Positions 21,174-31,807 of a stretch of DNA of 64,000 nt are shown here, piece by piece. The position numbers and the translations under genes were made by a program. This stretch comes from Schistocerca nitens (Eukaryota > Arthropoda > Insecta > Orthoptera > Acrididae), in contig NC_064623.1 of NCBI RefSeq assembly GCF_023898315.1, positions 19,915,140-19,979,139 on the forward strand, written 5' to 3'. Under the pieces are notes generated by a model. The model saw only the letters and a program-made list of their open reading frames with translations. It was not told the DNA's origin and did no database searches. Position 1 is the stretch's first letter, and each line of letters begins with the position of its first letter.

Positions 21174-24100
21174 CTAGGGCATTCGCACTCTTGGTCGAAG
21201 ATTGTATGGTGCCATGTCTGTATATTGTGTTGGCGTGGCCACTCTTTTTCCTTTACGGGAACTTCCTCCACCCTTCGGAAAAGCAGACACTATTGTTGAA
21301 GGAATTACATCTGGAGCGCCCTTAAAAGGTTTTAAACGACTTGCATGGACAATGGTAGTTCGGGTGGGCAGTTGCAATTTAACGTTGACTGGTGACGTGA
21401 TCTCAATAATTTGGTAAGGACCTCTGTAGTTTGTTACAAATTTCTTCGTTTTTCCTTTAGCAATGTAAGGAGTCGAAAGCATAACCCACTGACCGATTTT
21501 GTAATTTGGATATTTACCTTGGGCGTTACCTAATCTTTCCTGTCGTTCCAAAGCCTTTGTATTAGATTTTTGAACCTTTTTCCATACATCCTTCATCATT
21601 CGACTGAAATCTCTTACTGTTCCTCCGACTTGTCCGTTTTTCTGCCTGATTACATCAAAAGGGGACGGCATTTTTCTCCCATAGACCACTTCATAAGGTG
21701 ACATGCCAGTTGCTTCATGCGTTTTGGCGTTGTATACCGACACGATTATTGGTAAATACGTATCCCAATTAGAATGTTGTTCATTAATATAATAACTAAG
21801 CATCTTGCCAATTGTCCGATGAACTCTTTCTGTGCGCCCGTTGCACTGAGGGTGTAACGGAGTTGTGCGTAATTTACGTATTTTTAGTAAGTGGCAAAGC
21901 TGTTTCATTAGTTCTGACATAAAATTAGATCCCTGATCTGTGATAATAGCTTCAGGTACGCCAAATTTAAGTATCCAGTTGTTAACTAAAGCTTGGGCAA
22001 CTGTATTTGCTTGCTGATCTGGGAGACTCACCATAGCTAGATAGCGTGAAAAGTGATCTATAATTGTAAGGACATACTTATTACCAGCAGGTGTTTTATG
22101 AAATGGCCCGTAGAGATCGATTCCGCAGATTTGAAATGGACATGAAGCTTCGGGGAGCCTCTGTAAGGGTATTTTTGAACGAGAAAGTTCTGCTCGTTGT
22201 GCGCACGCAATGCAATTACGAACGTACTGCGCAACATCCTGCTTTCTGGTTTGCCACCAAAATCGCTCTGCTACACGTCTTTCGGTTGTCCGCTGTCCAC
22301 CGTGTCCTGCAAGGATATGATCGTGGGCCTCTGTCATTATTTCTTGTCTAAGGTGTTGGGGAACAACAATTCGCGGTCCAAGTTTTGTTTTACGGCATAA
22401 TACACCATCTTCAAAGCAAAATTGTTTTTGAGTTGCGTATTTTTTGCATTCTGTATCCTCATCTTGTGCGTTTCTCCAGTCCTCAGTATCTCGGCCTGTT
22501 GCTTCCAAAAGTGCTATTTTCCGACTTAGACAATCTGCATTCGTGTGTTTTTTGCCTGGTTTATGGATAACTTCGAAATCCATTTCGGAAAGACATAGGG
22601 CCCAACGGGTGAGACGACTAGATGGATCCTTTAATCCAAGCAACCATTTCAAAGCTGCGTGGTCTGTAACGACCTTGAATTTCCTACCATACAAGTAGCA
22701 TTTAAAGTATTTGATACCATAAATAACACTTAACAATTCTTTCTCCGTTGTGGAATAATTTCTTTCTGCTGTTGTTAGTTGTCTCGAAGCGTAAGCTATG
22801 GGGTGTTCCGTGCCATTAATATTCTGACTTAAAACAACTCCTACTGAATGACCACTTGCGTCACAGGATAAAATAAATTCTTTATTATAATCTGGGTAGG
22901 CTAATACTGGACTGTGTGTTAACTTATCTTTAAGGGTTTGAAATGCTGATTCACAATCTTCAGACCAATGAAATTTTGCACCCTTTTTCAATAATTGGGT
23001 TAAGGGTCGGGCAATTTCAGCGAAATTTTGAACATATTTCCGGTAGTACGATGCGAGACCAATGAAACTTTGTACTTCCTTAACGCGTTGTGGTGTTGGG
23101 AAGTCCTTAACTGCCGAAATTAATCGAGGATCTGTTTTAATTCCTTTTTCACTAATGACATGCCCTAGGTATGTAACCTCTGTCAATGCAAAAGTACATT
23201 TTTCCATATTTAATGTTAATTTAGCTTTTCTAAGTCTCTGAAAAACATTACGCAGACGCACAGCATGTTCATTAATGTCTTTGGAAAATACAATAATATC
23301 GTCTAGATATACACAACATTGCTGAGTTTTGAGTCCTCGCAATACTCCATCGAGCAGTCTTTGAAAAGTTGCTGGTGCATTTTTCAAACCGAAAGGCATT
23401 CTTTTAAATTGCCAATGGCCTCCAGGGGTAGAAAATGCTGTTTTATGCCTATCTTCAGGGGCAACTTCCAATTGATGATATCCGCTACGTAGATCGATTG
23501 TTGAAAAGTATTTACTGTTACCCAAACTGTCAATGATATCGGTAATGTTTGGAAGAGGATAAACATCTGAGATAGTTTGTTTGTTAAGGTGTCTGTAGTC
23601 ACAACAAAATCTATATCGTTTCGTACCGTCGGGGGACTTCTTTGGAATAATTACGATATTTGAATTATAAGGAGAATCAGAATATTCTATAATTCCATCT
23701 TTTAGATGCTGTTCTATAAATTCATCCAGTACTGGCTGTAAGTGATGCGCAACTCTATAAGGCTTCCTATAAACTGGGGGGCTATTTCCTGTTGGGATCC
23801 TATGCTGTGTGATATCTGTTGCTGGCAGTGGACCTTCTGCATTAAATAAATCTTGAAACTCAACTAAAACTGCTTCTATCGTGTCTCTATCATTTCCTTT
23901 CAAATGCTCAATCTTCTGGCGTAATGCGGTTTTATAGGCGTCTGGTTTCTGACCATCGTTAATATCTGACCAAATGAAATCTTCTTCTTCAAAAGTACTG
24001 ACTGTAGCTACTAATATTCCCTTATGCAACTCTTTGTCCTCCACTCCGAAATTGTCAATATGTACCGGTACTTTTCTTTCTCCCTCAACGTCTTGAACCC

Positions 24101-24761
24101 GTACAACACTTCTACTTACAAAACAATGTGATACATCTAATTCCTCATTTTCCTCTAAAGGCTCTATTAGACACACTGTATCTGTAGGTACTTTGGGGTC
24201 AACGGTCATCCAGAAAAGTTTTCCTGAGCCAGACGGTATCTGATCCCGCGAATCAACCTTCAAGGACGTTGCACGCAGTATAGTTGATTTCGCCTTCCGG
24301 TTAGGGAAATCTTGCGGCAGCGGGCCCTTTGCAGCGGTGTCACCTAGCTGAAACACTATTCCGCTAAGTTCTACAGTTTGCTGTCTGAGGTCGATTTTAG
24401 CGTGATGTTTATTCAGGAAATCCAACCCTAGAATCGCGTCGTACCCGTCAGTTACCTTTGTTACCACTTCTAAATCTTCTTGAAATTGTACACTGTGAAT
24501 ATAGAAAATCAGTGATGTACATCCTAATGACTTCACTGTACCTCCTCCTACTCCACTCAATCTATACCTTGGAGGGTCATATTTCTTTTCTCCAATACAT
24601 TCATTACTTACTATTGATACGTTTGCACCTGTATCCACTAGTATCCTTGCCTCTTTATCCTGTATGGTAGCAGATAACCAGCATTCCGCCTTCACATTAG
24701 CCTTAATGGCATGAAATTTTATTGGGAACGCCTGGCGGCGGCTCCGGCATTCCCGTTTGAG
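21174..24761 (-). CDS. pol: gypsy Pol polyprotein (PR-RT-RH-IN)
   Basis: Intact Pol of roughly 1190 residues, read in the -1 frame relative to gag. No AUG lies at its beginning, so expression must use frameshifting. Positions are counted from base 24695. Aspartic protease: LVDTGANVSIVSN (about 18-30). Reverse transcriptase: FSTIDLRSGYHQ and the YLDD box (about 463). RNase H: SCDASGHSVG (about 605) and TDHAALKWLL. Integrase: zinc region with GHGGQRTTERR and CIACAQ (about 788-830), then DDE residues in GIDLYGP, ITDQGSN and GRTERVHR, with 35 residues between the second Asp and the Glu, the canonical spacing. The C-terminal RGPYQIIEI segment is the GPY/F module. No stops or missing catalytic residues were seen. 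Confidence 0.95.
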   Translation of the reverse strand, partial: LKRECRSRRQAFPIKFHAIKANVKAECWLSATIQDKEARILVDTGANVSIVSNECIGEKKYDPPRYRLSGVGGGTVKSLGCTSLIFYIHSVQFQEDLEVVTKVTDGYDAILGLDFLNKHHAKIDLRQQTVELSGIVFQLGDTAAKGPLPQDFPNRKAKSTILRATSLKVDSRDQIPSGSGKLFWMTVDPKVPTDTVCLIEPLEENEELDVSHCFVSRSVVRVQDVEGERKVPVHIDNFGVEDKELHKGILVATVSTFEEEDFIWSDINDGQKPDAYKTALRQKIEHLKGNDRDTIEAVLVEFQDLFNAEGPLPATDITQHRIPTGNSPPVYRKPYRVAHHLQPVLDEFIEQHLKDGIIEYSDSPYNSNIVIIPKKSPDGTKRYRFCCDYRHLNKQTISDVYPLPNITDIIDSLGNSKYFSTIDLRSGYHQLEVAPEDRHKTAFSTPGGHWQFKRMPFGLKNAPATFQRLLDGVLRGLKTQQCCVYLDDIIVFSKDINEHAVRLRNVFQRLRKAKLTLNMEKCTFALTEVTYLGHVISEKGIKTDPRLISAVKDFPTPQRVKEVQSFIGLASYYRKYVQNFAEIARPLTQLLKKGAKFHWSEDCESAFQTLKDKLTHSPVLAYPDYNKEFILSCDASGHSVGVVLSQNINGTEHPIAYASRQLTTAERNYSTTEKELLSVIYGIKYFKCYLYGRKFKVVTDHAALKWLLGLKDPSSRLTRWALCLSEMDFEVIHKPGKKHTNADCLSRKIALLEATGRDTEDWRNAQDEDTECKKYATQKQFCFEDGVLCRKTKLGPRIVVPQHLRQEIMTEAHDHILAGHGGQRTTERRVAERFWWQTRKQDVAQYVRNCIACAQRAELSRSKIPLQRLPEASCPFQICGIDLYGPFHKTPAGNKYVLTIIDHFSRYLAMVSLPDQQANTVAQALVNNWILKFGVPEAIITDQGSNFMSELMKQLCHLLKIRKLRTTPLHPQCNGRTERVHRTIGKMLSYYINEQHSNWDTYLPIIVSVYNAKTHEATGMSPYEVVYGRKMPSPFDVIRQKNGQVGGTVRDFSRMMKDVWKKVQKSNTKALERQERLGNAQGKYPNYKIGQWVMLSTPYIAKGKTKKFVTNYRGPYQIIEITSPVNVKLQLPTRTTIVHASRLKPFKGAPDVIPSTIVSAFPKGGGSSRKGKRVATPTQYTDMAPYNLRPRVRMP

Positions 24762-25642
24762 TTTAACTGATTTCTATTTCCAAAAACTTTCTTAGACCTG
24801 CATTCCTTGAATGTGTGACCTATTCTTTGACAGTTATTGCATTTAGGTTGTCTGCAATTTTTTGCTATATGTCCCTGTCGATCGCACCTAAAACATCGCA
24901 CTCCTGCTGAAAATACATTTCGCTTCTCCTTGTATCTGGTGGCAATGTCAATTTCTTCAAAAGCCGTCGCCACAGATACAGCTTCCGCTAAATTTTTAGG
25001 AAACTCTGCCCTGACACGACGGGACGTTTCAGGAGGTAACCCACGTAAAAATGTATCCAGAGCTCTATTTTCTGCCTCTTGTAAAATAACTGTATTTGCT
25101 TCATCACTAGTTGTCAACTGATAGGTGTTAATATTAACTTTTCTAATCCTATCTACAAAACTTTCTAACGACTCGTTTTGCCTCTGAGTGATAGTGTTTA
25201 ACTGTTCCCTATAAAATCTACAGCTGTTCTGTTTTTGAAAACGTTTAAGCAATCCTTTCTTCAATTCCTCAAATGTTGGAGCATTCCGTAATTCTTCATG
25301 GTATAAGACGTGTGCTTTAGCCTCTCCTGTCAATCTTAACTTTGTCATTTGTAAGAGCTGTTCATCTGACCATGATCCTAACTTTGCAGCTGCTACTAAA
25401 TCATCAAAAAAGGCTGTTATGTCCTCTCCAGGTTTACCTGAAAAAGGAGTTACTAAGGCTGCTGCTGAGGAATCTAGGGTGGGAGGGATTGAACTGGTTT
25501 GCCTAACCTCACTCAACTGTTTAAATATTGCATTATTATCACTTTTAAGCTGTTCTATCTGATTAACTAAGATCTGAATAGCTTCCTCAGTAGAAACCGC
25601 TTGTGGTGCTGATTCTGACCTTGTACGATTTCGTGTCATCAT
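24719..25642 (-). CDS. gag: gypsy Gag protein, 307 aa
   Basis: The structural protein that packages element RNA into virus-like particles. An N-terminal charged stretch (residues 1-60) is followed by a capsid-like region with FFDDLVAAAKLGSWSDEQLL and FRFYRE-type retrotransposon-gag motifs (about 80-170). Two CCHC zinc knuckles lie near the C-terminus (about 250-281): CFRCDRQGHIAKNC and CNNCQRIGHTFKEC, both with CX2CX4HX4C spacing. The ORF starts at an ATG about 230 bases after the 5' LTR and ends in the frameshift region. It is intact and of normal length for insect gypsy Gag proteins without a separate matrix. Confidence 0.93.
   Translation of the reverse strand: MMTRNRTRSESAPQAVSTEEAIQILVNQIEQLKSDNNAIFKQLSEVRQTSSIPPTLDSSAAALVTPFSGKPGEDITAFFDDLVAAAKLGSWSDEQLLQMTKLRLTGEAKAHVLYHEELRNAPTFEELKKGLLKRFQKQNSCRFYREQLNTITQRQNESLESFVDRIRKVNINTYQLTTSDEANTVILQEAENRALDTFLRGLPPETSRRVRAEFPKNLAEAVSVATAFEEIDIATRYKEKRNVFSAGVRCFRCDRQGHIAKNCRQPKCNNCQRIGHTFKECRSKKVFGNRNQLNSNGNAGAAARRSQ
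24724..24767 (-). promoter_or_regulatory. gag-pol -1 ribosomal frameshift signal
   Basis: In gag frame the minus strand reads ..CAG TTA AAC.., giving the heptamer G TTA AAC (24767-24761). A 6-base spacer TCAAAC follows. Then comes a 9-bp stem GGGAATGCC/GGCGTTCCC (24754-24746 with 24732-24724; one G-U pair) with a 13-base loop. The gag stop lies immediately after the stem. The pol frame is open from just 5' of the heptamer, where its last upstream stop is TAG at 24776-24774. GTTAAAC is a known -1 slippery sequence in other systems. Loop AGCC could also pair with GGCT downstream, a possible weak pseudoknot. Confidence 0.85.
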
Positions 25643-25850
25643 TTTACAAACTATTAGTTACACAATATTACCACACTGAATTCAAAAGATGTTCAAATAT
25701 TTTCGACAAACTCTTAAAATCATGAGAGAAAATACACTTCTAAATAAAGAAAATATTACGACTGCTATGCAAACCTCTATCCTTTCACACATTAAACAAT
25801 ACTAACTGTGGACCTTTAGTGACTGTCATTCACACCTCATATTGAGCCAA

Positions 25851-25870
25851 GGGTTTTTTCTCTGACACCA
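25851..25870 (-). promoter_or_regulatory. Primer-binding site of the gypsy element
   Basis: Two bases inside the 5' LTR the minus strand reads TGGTGTCAGAGAAAA. The first ten bases TGGTGTCAGA would pair with a tRNA 3' end TCTGACACCA. That is the end expected for a Leu tRNA from general knowledge of insect tRNAs; the tRNA identity is inference. Confidence 0.7.
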
Positions 25871-25872
25871 AA

Positions 25873-27303
25873 TGTAACAACTATTACGGCTTCTGATACC
25901 AATTGTAACAGTTGTGATACTAAATGTGACACTGGGTTTACTCTTTTGATGCTGTCAATTGTCAGGATGATCATTCTAAGCATTCTGTCAGGGTGAAAAT
26001 ATTAAATAAATTAATTTTTCCCTCTTAACAACATGTAGGCAGGATGGGTTCTTCCTTGGCTCGGGTATGAGGTCGAATGAAACATCATTTTTACATAAGA
26101 ATAACTTTTATTGAAGATTTGTACAACTGTATCTTACGGAATATTCCGGTTCGGAGAGCGGCAGCTGTGTCGTTTGTGAAGTCTTCTGCTGCGGCAGCGG
26201 CGGCGGCGGCGGCGTCTGATTACGCGTAGCGGTGTGTATCTCGTGTCGCCGTCTCGCCCAGCTGACTGGAGACGCGCAGCGCGAAGTGGCCCGTTTAATT
26301 ACTGCGAGCGAAGTCGTGCATCGGCTGGTGATACCTTGGATGTGGCGTCCCAGCGTTTCTCTTCTCTAAGCGGCCGCGTGTGTTGTGCGTCGACCAGTGG
26401 AGCGGCGCGGCGGGGGAAGGCCAGTGTCCCGGACTCGAACCACGGACTCCCGCTTGCCAGTCTTCGGCTATCAGGTCTTCATCCCAGCTCACAGGTGACT
26501 GCTGATGTGAGGCCGTCTCCTTCCCGTCCTCACGAGTCACCCGGGTACGTAAAAATCAGACTTGAAATACCTTTTAACTTCTGTCTTCTGGCGCAGCGGC
26601 TGCTGCTTGCTATTCCATTACAGCGGCGGACTTGGTTCGTCTGTGCATGATGCAGACTCTTCTTGCATGACGGTCCTCAGCACCGAAACTGACTGAAAAC
26701 TACTGCTACTCTTCTTTTCTTCCTTCGTCTCTCGTCTTCGTCTCTCGTCTTCGTCTCCGTCTCCGTCTCCGTCTTCATCTGACTTCATCCCCTGGCTCAC
26801 TGCGTCTCGCGTATTTATTCACTTCAGTTTACTGGAGGTGAACGACTTCACGGTCATTGCCTCGTCTGTCACGTTGAAAAGCTTCTCGAAGAATCTTCTT
26901 AACGTCGGTCATTGGCTCTTGGAATGTAGGCGAGGGCCTTTGATCACACGTGACGGTTGAGAAACACGTGAGCCGGTCATTGCCTCTTCTGTCACGTTGA
27001 AAAGCTTCTCGAAGAATCTTCTTAACGTCGGTCATTGGCGCATGGGATGTAGGCGAGGGCCTTTGCTCACATGCGACAACTGAGAAACACGTGAGCCGGT
27101 CGGGCGATGCCCTGACGGCTGAATCGACAGCGCCCGCTTATGTGGAAGTTGCTGACTTCATGGTCATTGTCTCTTCTGTTCTGCTGTTCGGCCCGCTGTT
27201 TGCGAGTATGTAACTCTCTAAACTAATCCAAGTTTTTCATTTATATTCTAATTTCTAGTTCACTTTGATTTCACTAATTTATTTACTTAAGTACCACTCA
27301 ACA
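25873..27303 (-). repeat. 5' LTR of the gypsy element
   Basis: Identical in length (1431 bp) to the other LTR, with two differences seen (A at 26037, C at 26147). It has the same GCG repeat and 123-bp tandem duplication, here at 26851-26973 and 26974-27096. In element orientation this copy drives transcription of gag-pol. Confidence 0.95.
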
Positions 27304-28970
27304 GTATTAATATTCGCTGCAGGATTGTAAAGTGGGCACAAGTTCAATATTACTTTTCAAACATTTTCGTATCCGACAAAAAATTGTAAATGTATTTCAC
27401 TGCAAAATTATAAACTGGTCATAGGTTAAGTCTCTCTCAGCTAAATACCTTTTTATTTAGAATGAAAATTAAATGGAATTCACTAACAGATTACTTCTCA
27501 CTGTCTTTTGAATAAAGAAATTATTGTTTTCATAGATAGTGGTCTTTCTATTAATCGTTATCTAGCATGAGCACAATAGACAAACTGTTGACCCTGATAC
27601 ACTATTAATATACACTTTTAATACACAAGGGGAGTCAATTATTGTACAGAAGTTCACTTGAATAGGAAAGGTAATTGAAACTTGCTATAATTAAGTAACT
27701 TTGTGCATTTGAACTACTTTCAGTGGAGGGGGGCCCTTAATCTTGACCACTGTAGCAGATCATACTAAACACACTTTCAATACACTAAAGAAATAAGTCC
27801 GTAACAAGTATGAACATGTAACCTTCAACAGTATTAGTTCTCAACTCTTACTGCAGTAGAACACAACTTGATGTGGTTATAAAATAGCTCACCTTTGGTT
27901 GATTTTCAACAGACTGCACTGTGATCACTTACTAAGCAAAACTTTGTAAGCCTCAGTTTTGTGAACTATCACTTCAGAAGTTGGCAACAAAATTTTACTG
28001 AGAAGTTTTAATAGAAAAATTATTTTCAGCAAGCATTATTCACTACATATCTCAGTTCTGCTGAAACACTGAGCTTTAATGTTCTTTCAGTAATGACACT
28101 CTGTAATCATTTTAGCATGGGAAGGACCCCAAGTGGTTGTGTGACTAGGGACAAAAAATCAAGGTAGGTAGAAGAGTTCCAGTATAAGTTACCTTATATT
28201 TGTGCACACTAAAACATTCAATGAGCTGATCCTTCACATTACATATTTACAGTTCCTTGGTTCCTTTTTAGTGACTGCGCAGTTTGGTGGCGATTGTATG
28301 TTGGTAGGTGGATTTGCGGATAGAATTGCTGGACTTTGTCATTTCTTGGTGACGATGATACATATCAATTCCAGAACAGTTCCAGCTCTTTATCCATCCA
28401 TCCGAGGCATTGGAAAGCGGCACGGAAAGCCTCTCTCGGCACCAGCACAATATACAACTTTTACATGAGCAATTGACAGTTTGGTAGCTCGTCCCCGACT
28501 CACTCTTTGTTCCATCTTTTCTACCTAGGGCAACCACAATTTGCGAGCGCTACACAGTTCCGTTCCCGAGGAGAACCACAACACCTTTTACATACAAAAT
28601 AACTAAAAACCCCAATTTTCACAAATTGACATTTCTACAAAAAGTTATTTAAACAAAATTACAATTATATAAATTAAGTTTTGTTCCCTTCAAATGAGGC
28701 AAAGAATTCAAATGATAGATACACTACATTGCATAGAATCAAACCATGACATCAAATTTTTTACACAGAAAAGAATAAACACTCTCATGGTATTGATTCA
28801 ATCCAATAACATTTATAGAAACTCAACGATGTAACACTAAACAAAACAAAAAGGCAAAATAAATCGTACAACATTAGAGCTGTGGTGTTACATACTCTCA
28901 GATGTTACTGTTACTAAGAACTACCTTTGTGTGTGAGGACAGAGGATTCTCACAGTGCCACCTTTAAAGG
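27304..28970. other. No recognisable gene
   Basis: A+T-rich sequence to the right of the gypsy element. A short open frame at 28202-28468 (plus) and its antisense have no recognisable domain. No TE ends identified. Confidence 0.4.
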
Positions 28971-29125
28971 ACCCTCACACGTTCAATAATTTTGTCAAAG
29001 AGTCAAACTATTGACCATCTGAGGACGCGTATTGAAGTATTGTCAGTACTAGAAACATTGAGGTGCAGTGCCCATGGACCTCAAAGTATTCTCAGTATTG
29101 TCAATACATACTGAACGTGTGAGGT
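28971..29125. mobile_element. Small palindromic MITE-like element
   Basis: A 155-bp segment with imperfect inverted ends: ACCCTCACACGTTCA at the left and TGAACGTGTGAGGT at the right, with further imperfect pairing inwards. It is non-coding. No flanking TSD could be defined, so the superfamily is unknown. It could equally be a local palindrome. Confidence 0.5.
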
Positions 29126-29376
29126 GAAGTATAGACGGTTTGACAATATTCTCCCTTCAGATGTTGACATAGCTTCAGGAACCAGCCACGCGGCATTAGT
29201 CTGCACTGATTATTTCTCAATGCGCCGTTGTGCGTACCATACCTCAGATTCAATTTTGGAGGAATCTTTTTAACACAACAGAATTTTAATAGGCCTATGC
29301 AAGGTCAATCAGTGTACTTGAGGATGGTTAATGGAGGATTGCCTACGACAATGCTTACTTTTTTAATTTGAAAATA

Positions 29377-30132
29377 CAGGGTGATTCAAAAAGAATACCA
29401 CAACTTTAAAAATGTGTATTTAATGAAAGAGACATAATATAACCTTCTGTTATACATCATTACAAAGAGTATTTAAAAAGGTTTTTTTTCACTCAAAAAC
29501 AAGTTCAGAGATGTTCAATATGGCCCCCTCCACACACACGAGCAATATCAACCCGATACTCCAACTCGTTCCACACTCTCTGTAGCATATCAGGCGTAAC
29601 AGTTTGGATAGCTGCTGTTATTTCTCGTTTCAAATCATCAATGGTGGCTGGGAGAGGTGGCCGAAACACCATATCCTTAACATACCCCCATAAGAAAAAA
29701 TCGCAGGGGGTAAGATCAGGGCTTCTTGGAGGCCAGTGATGAAGTGCTGTGTCATGGGCTGCCTGGCGGCCGATCCATCGCCTCGGGTAGTTGACGTTCA
29801 GGTAGTTATGGACAGATAAGTGCCAATCAATGTTTAATACACCAGCTATCAGGAGGTTTAACACCATACTTCGTTCGAAATGCACGCTGAACAACTGTCG
29901 TCGATTCACTTCTGCCGTACTCAATAACACAAAAAGCTTTCTGTTGAGCGGTCGCCATCTTAGCATCAACTGACGCTGACGCCTAGTCAACAGCGCCTCA
30001 AGCGAACAAATGTACAACTAAATGAAACTTTATAGCTCCCTTAATTCGCCGACAGATAGTGCTTAGCTCTGCCTTTTGTCGTTGCAGAGTTTTAAATTCC
30101 TAAAGTTGTGGTACTCTTTTTGAATCACCCTG
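29377..30132 (-). mobile_element. M2 mariner-like deletion derivative with intact ends
   Basis: Terminal inverted repeats of about 32 bp begin CAGGGTGATTCAAAAAGA and end TCTTTTTGAATCACCCTG with few mismatches. TA flanks both sides (29375-29376 and 30133-30134), as in Tc1/mariner transposition. The 756-bp element encodes the first roughly 40 residues of a transposase fused to its C-terminal part, so it is an internal deletion copy needing transposase in trans. A decayed transposase with matching coding motifs lies at 52395-53050. Confidence 0.88.
29505..29958 (-). pseudogene. M2 transposase deletion fragment
   Basis: Read from ATG at 29958, the first codons give an N-terminal start like MATAQQKAFCVIEYGRSES, the helix-turn-helix region of this transposase type, for about 40 residues. 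The frame then shifts or deletes to the C-terminal block, WPPRSPDLTPCDFFLWGYVKD, followed by PPLPATIDDLKREI and VWNELEYRVDIARV before the stop. The SPDLTPCDFFLWG box carries the third catalytic acidic residue. The first two are deleted. A non-functional remnant. Confidence 0.8.
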
Positions 30133-30134
30133 TA

Positions 30135-30662
30135 TACTACAGATCGGTGTATTATATAGCAGTTTCGAAAAACTCTCCCATTTCGAAAAATAGGTGATAC
30201 ATCTGCAATGACTAGCAAGAGGTCTGCTAAATACGTCAATTTCGCCACGTTATCTCAAAGCGAAAATAGAAATTGTTGTACGTCAATTGCCTCAAGTTAT
30301 CCTTTCCAGGCAGATAAAATGGCTTCACAGGTTTCCACAGGATTTCACTAATTGTGCTAGCTGATAATACAGAACTAAACTCCGAGCATTAGAATGACCC
30401 TGCCGCCACCAGAAATCACTTAGTTACTCCTATTGTCTTGTCGACAGCGATTGCCCCTCTCGTTAACTTGTGTTGCTTCTCTATTTTGTCTCATATCAGC
30501 GCTAATAGCTTGACATACGATGCAGGATTTACAGGAACACAATTTGTGACATCATTCGGGTCCATAGTTCTGATTTCAGTCAGTAAATTAACACGTGACC
30601 AGTCCCATTTTTCCAACCGTTCTCGGACCCATTTTGTCTTTTTCGTTGTTTTCTGTAGCGAA
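30135..30662. other. No recognisable gene
   Basis: Spacer between two transposons, with short frames only. Nothing identified. Confidence 0.4.
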
Positions 30663-30739
30663 TACACCGAAGAGCCGAAGAACTGGTATACCTCCTGCCT
30701 GCTATCATGAACGCAGAAGTGCCGCAACACGACGTGGCA

Positions 30740-31624
30740 TAGACTCGACTAATGTCTGAAGTAGAGCTGGAGGGAACTGACTCTATCAATCGTGCAGGGC
30801 TGTCCATAAATCCGTAAGAGTGCGAGGGTGTGGAGATCTCTTCTGAACAGCACGTTGCAAGGCATCCCAGATATGCTCAATAATGATCATGTCTGGGGAG
30901 TTTGGTGCCCAGCGGAAGTGTTTAAACTCAGAAGAGTGTTCCTGGAGCAACTCTGTAGCAATTCTGGTCGTGTAGAGTGTTGCATTGTCCTAGTGGAGTT
31001 CCCCAAGTCCGTCGCAATGCACAATTGACATGAATGGATGCATGTTATGAGACAGGATGCGTACGTACGTGTCACCTATCAGAGTCGCATCTAGACGTAT
31101 CACGGGTCACATATCACTCCACCTGCACACGCCCCACGCCATTACTGTCCTTCCACCAGCTTGAACAGTCCTCTGCTGACATGCAAGTTCAATGGATTCA
31201 TACAACTTGAAACGTGACTCGTCCAACCAGGCAACATGTTTCCAGTCGTCAACAGCCAAATATCTGTGTCGACGGGCCCAGGCGAGACGTAAAGCTTTGT
31301 GTCGTGCAGTCATCAAGGGTACAGAGTGGGCCTTAGACTCCGAAAGCCCACATCGATGTTGTTTCGTTGAATGGTTCACACGCTAACACTTGATGGCCCA
31401 GCATTGATCTCTGCAGCAATTTGCGGAAGGATTGCACATCTGCCACGTTGAACGATTCTCTTCAGTCGTCGATGGTTCCGTTGTTGCAAGATCTTTTTCC
31501 AGCCATAGCGATGTCGGAGATTTGATGTTTTACCGGATTTCTGATATTCACGGTACACTCGTGAAATGGCCGTATAGGAAAATCCCCACTTCGTCGCTAC
31601 CTCGGAAATGCTGTGTCCCATCAC
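30740..31624 (-). pseudogene. TcA transposase, broken
   Basis: Order on the minus strand: helix-turn-helix region MMGHSISEVATKWGFSYTAISRVY (31624-31500), a second DNA-binding region to about 31376, then LRLAWARRHRYLAVDDWKHVAWLDESRF with the first catalytic Asp (about 31310-31200), a GGRTVMAWGVCRW block, and a DNATLYTTRIATELLQEH block with the second Asp after an in-frame stop. APNSPDMIIIEHIWDAL with the catalytic Glu is near 30860-30920. Frameshifts and stops make it inactive. All three acidic residues are still recognisable, so decay is moderate. Confidence 0.82.
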
Positions 31625-31807
31625 TCGTGCGCCGACTATAACACCACGTCAAACCTCACTTAAATTGTGATAACCTGCCATTGTAGCAGCTGTAACCGAT
31701 CTAAGAACTGCACCACCCACTTGTTGTCTTATATAGGTGTTGCCGACCGCAGCGCCTAGCTGTTGACGTATCTGTCTGCATTTGAATACGCATGCCTATA
31801 CCAGTTT

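Larger units (their letters stand above)
18817..27303 (-). mobile_element. Complete Ty3/gypsy LTR retrotransposon
   Basis: An 8487-bp element on the minus strand. LTRs (TG...CA) lie at 18817-20247 and 25873-27303. The leader is about 230 bases, followed by gag, pol through a frameshift, and a non-coding stretch of about 0.9 kb with no env. The two 1431-bp LTRs differ only at 18981/26037 and 19091/26147 by eye, about 0.14 percent, so the insertion is young. Intact gag and pol suggest autonomy. The flanks are CTAT (18813-18816) and GTAT (27304-27307), not a perfect TSD. Domain order protease, reverse transcriptase, RNase H, integrase places it in Ty3/gypsy; the lineage was not resolved. Confidence 0.95.
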
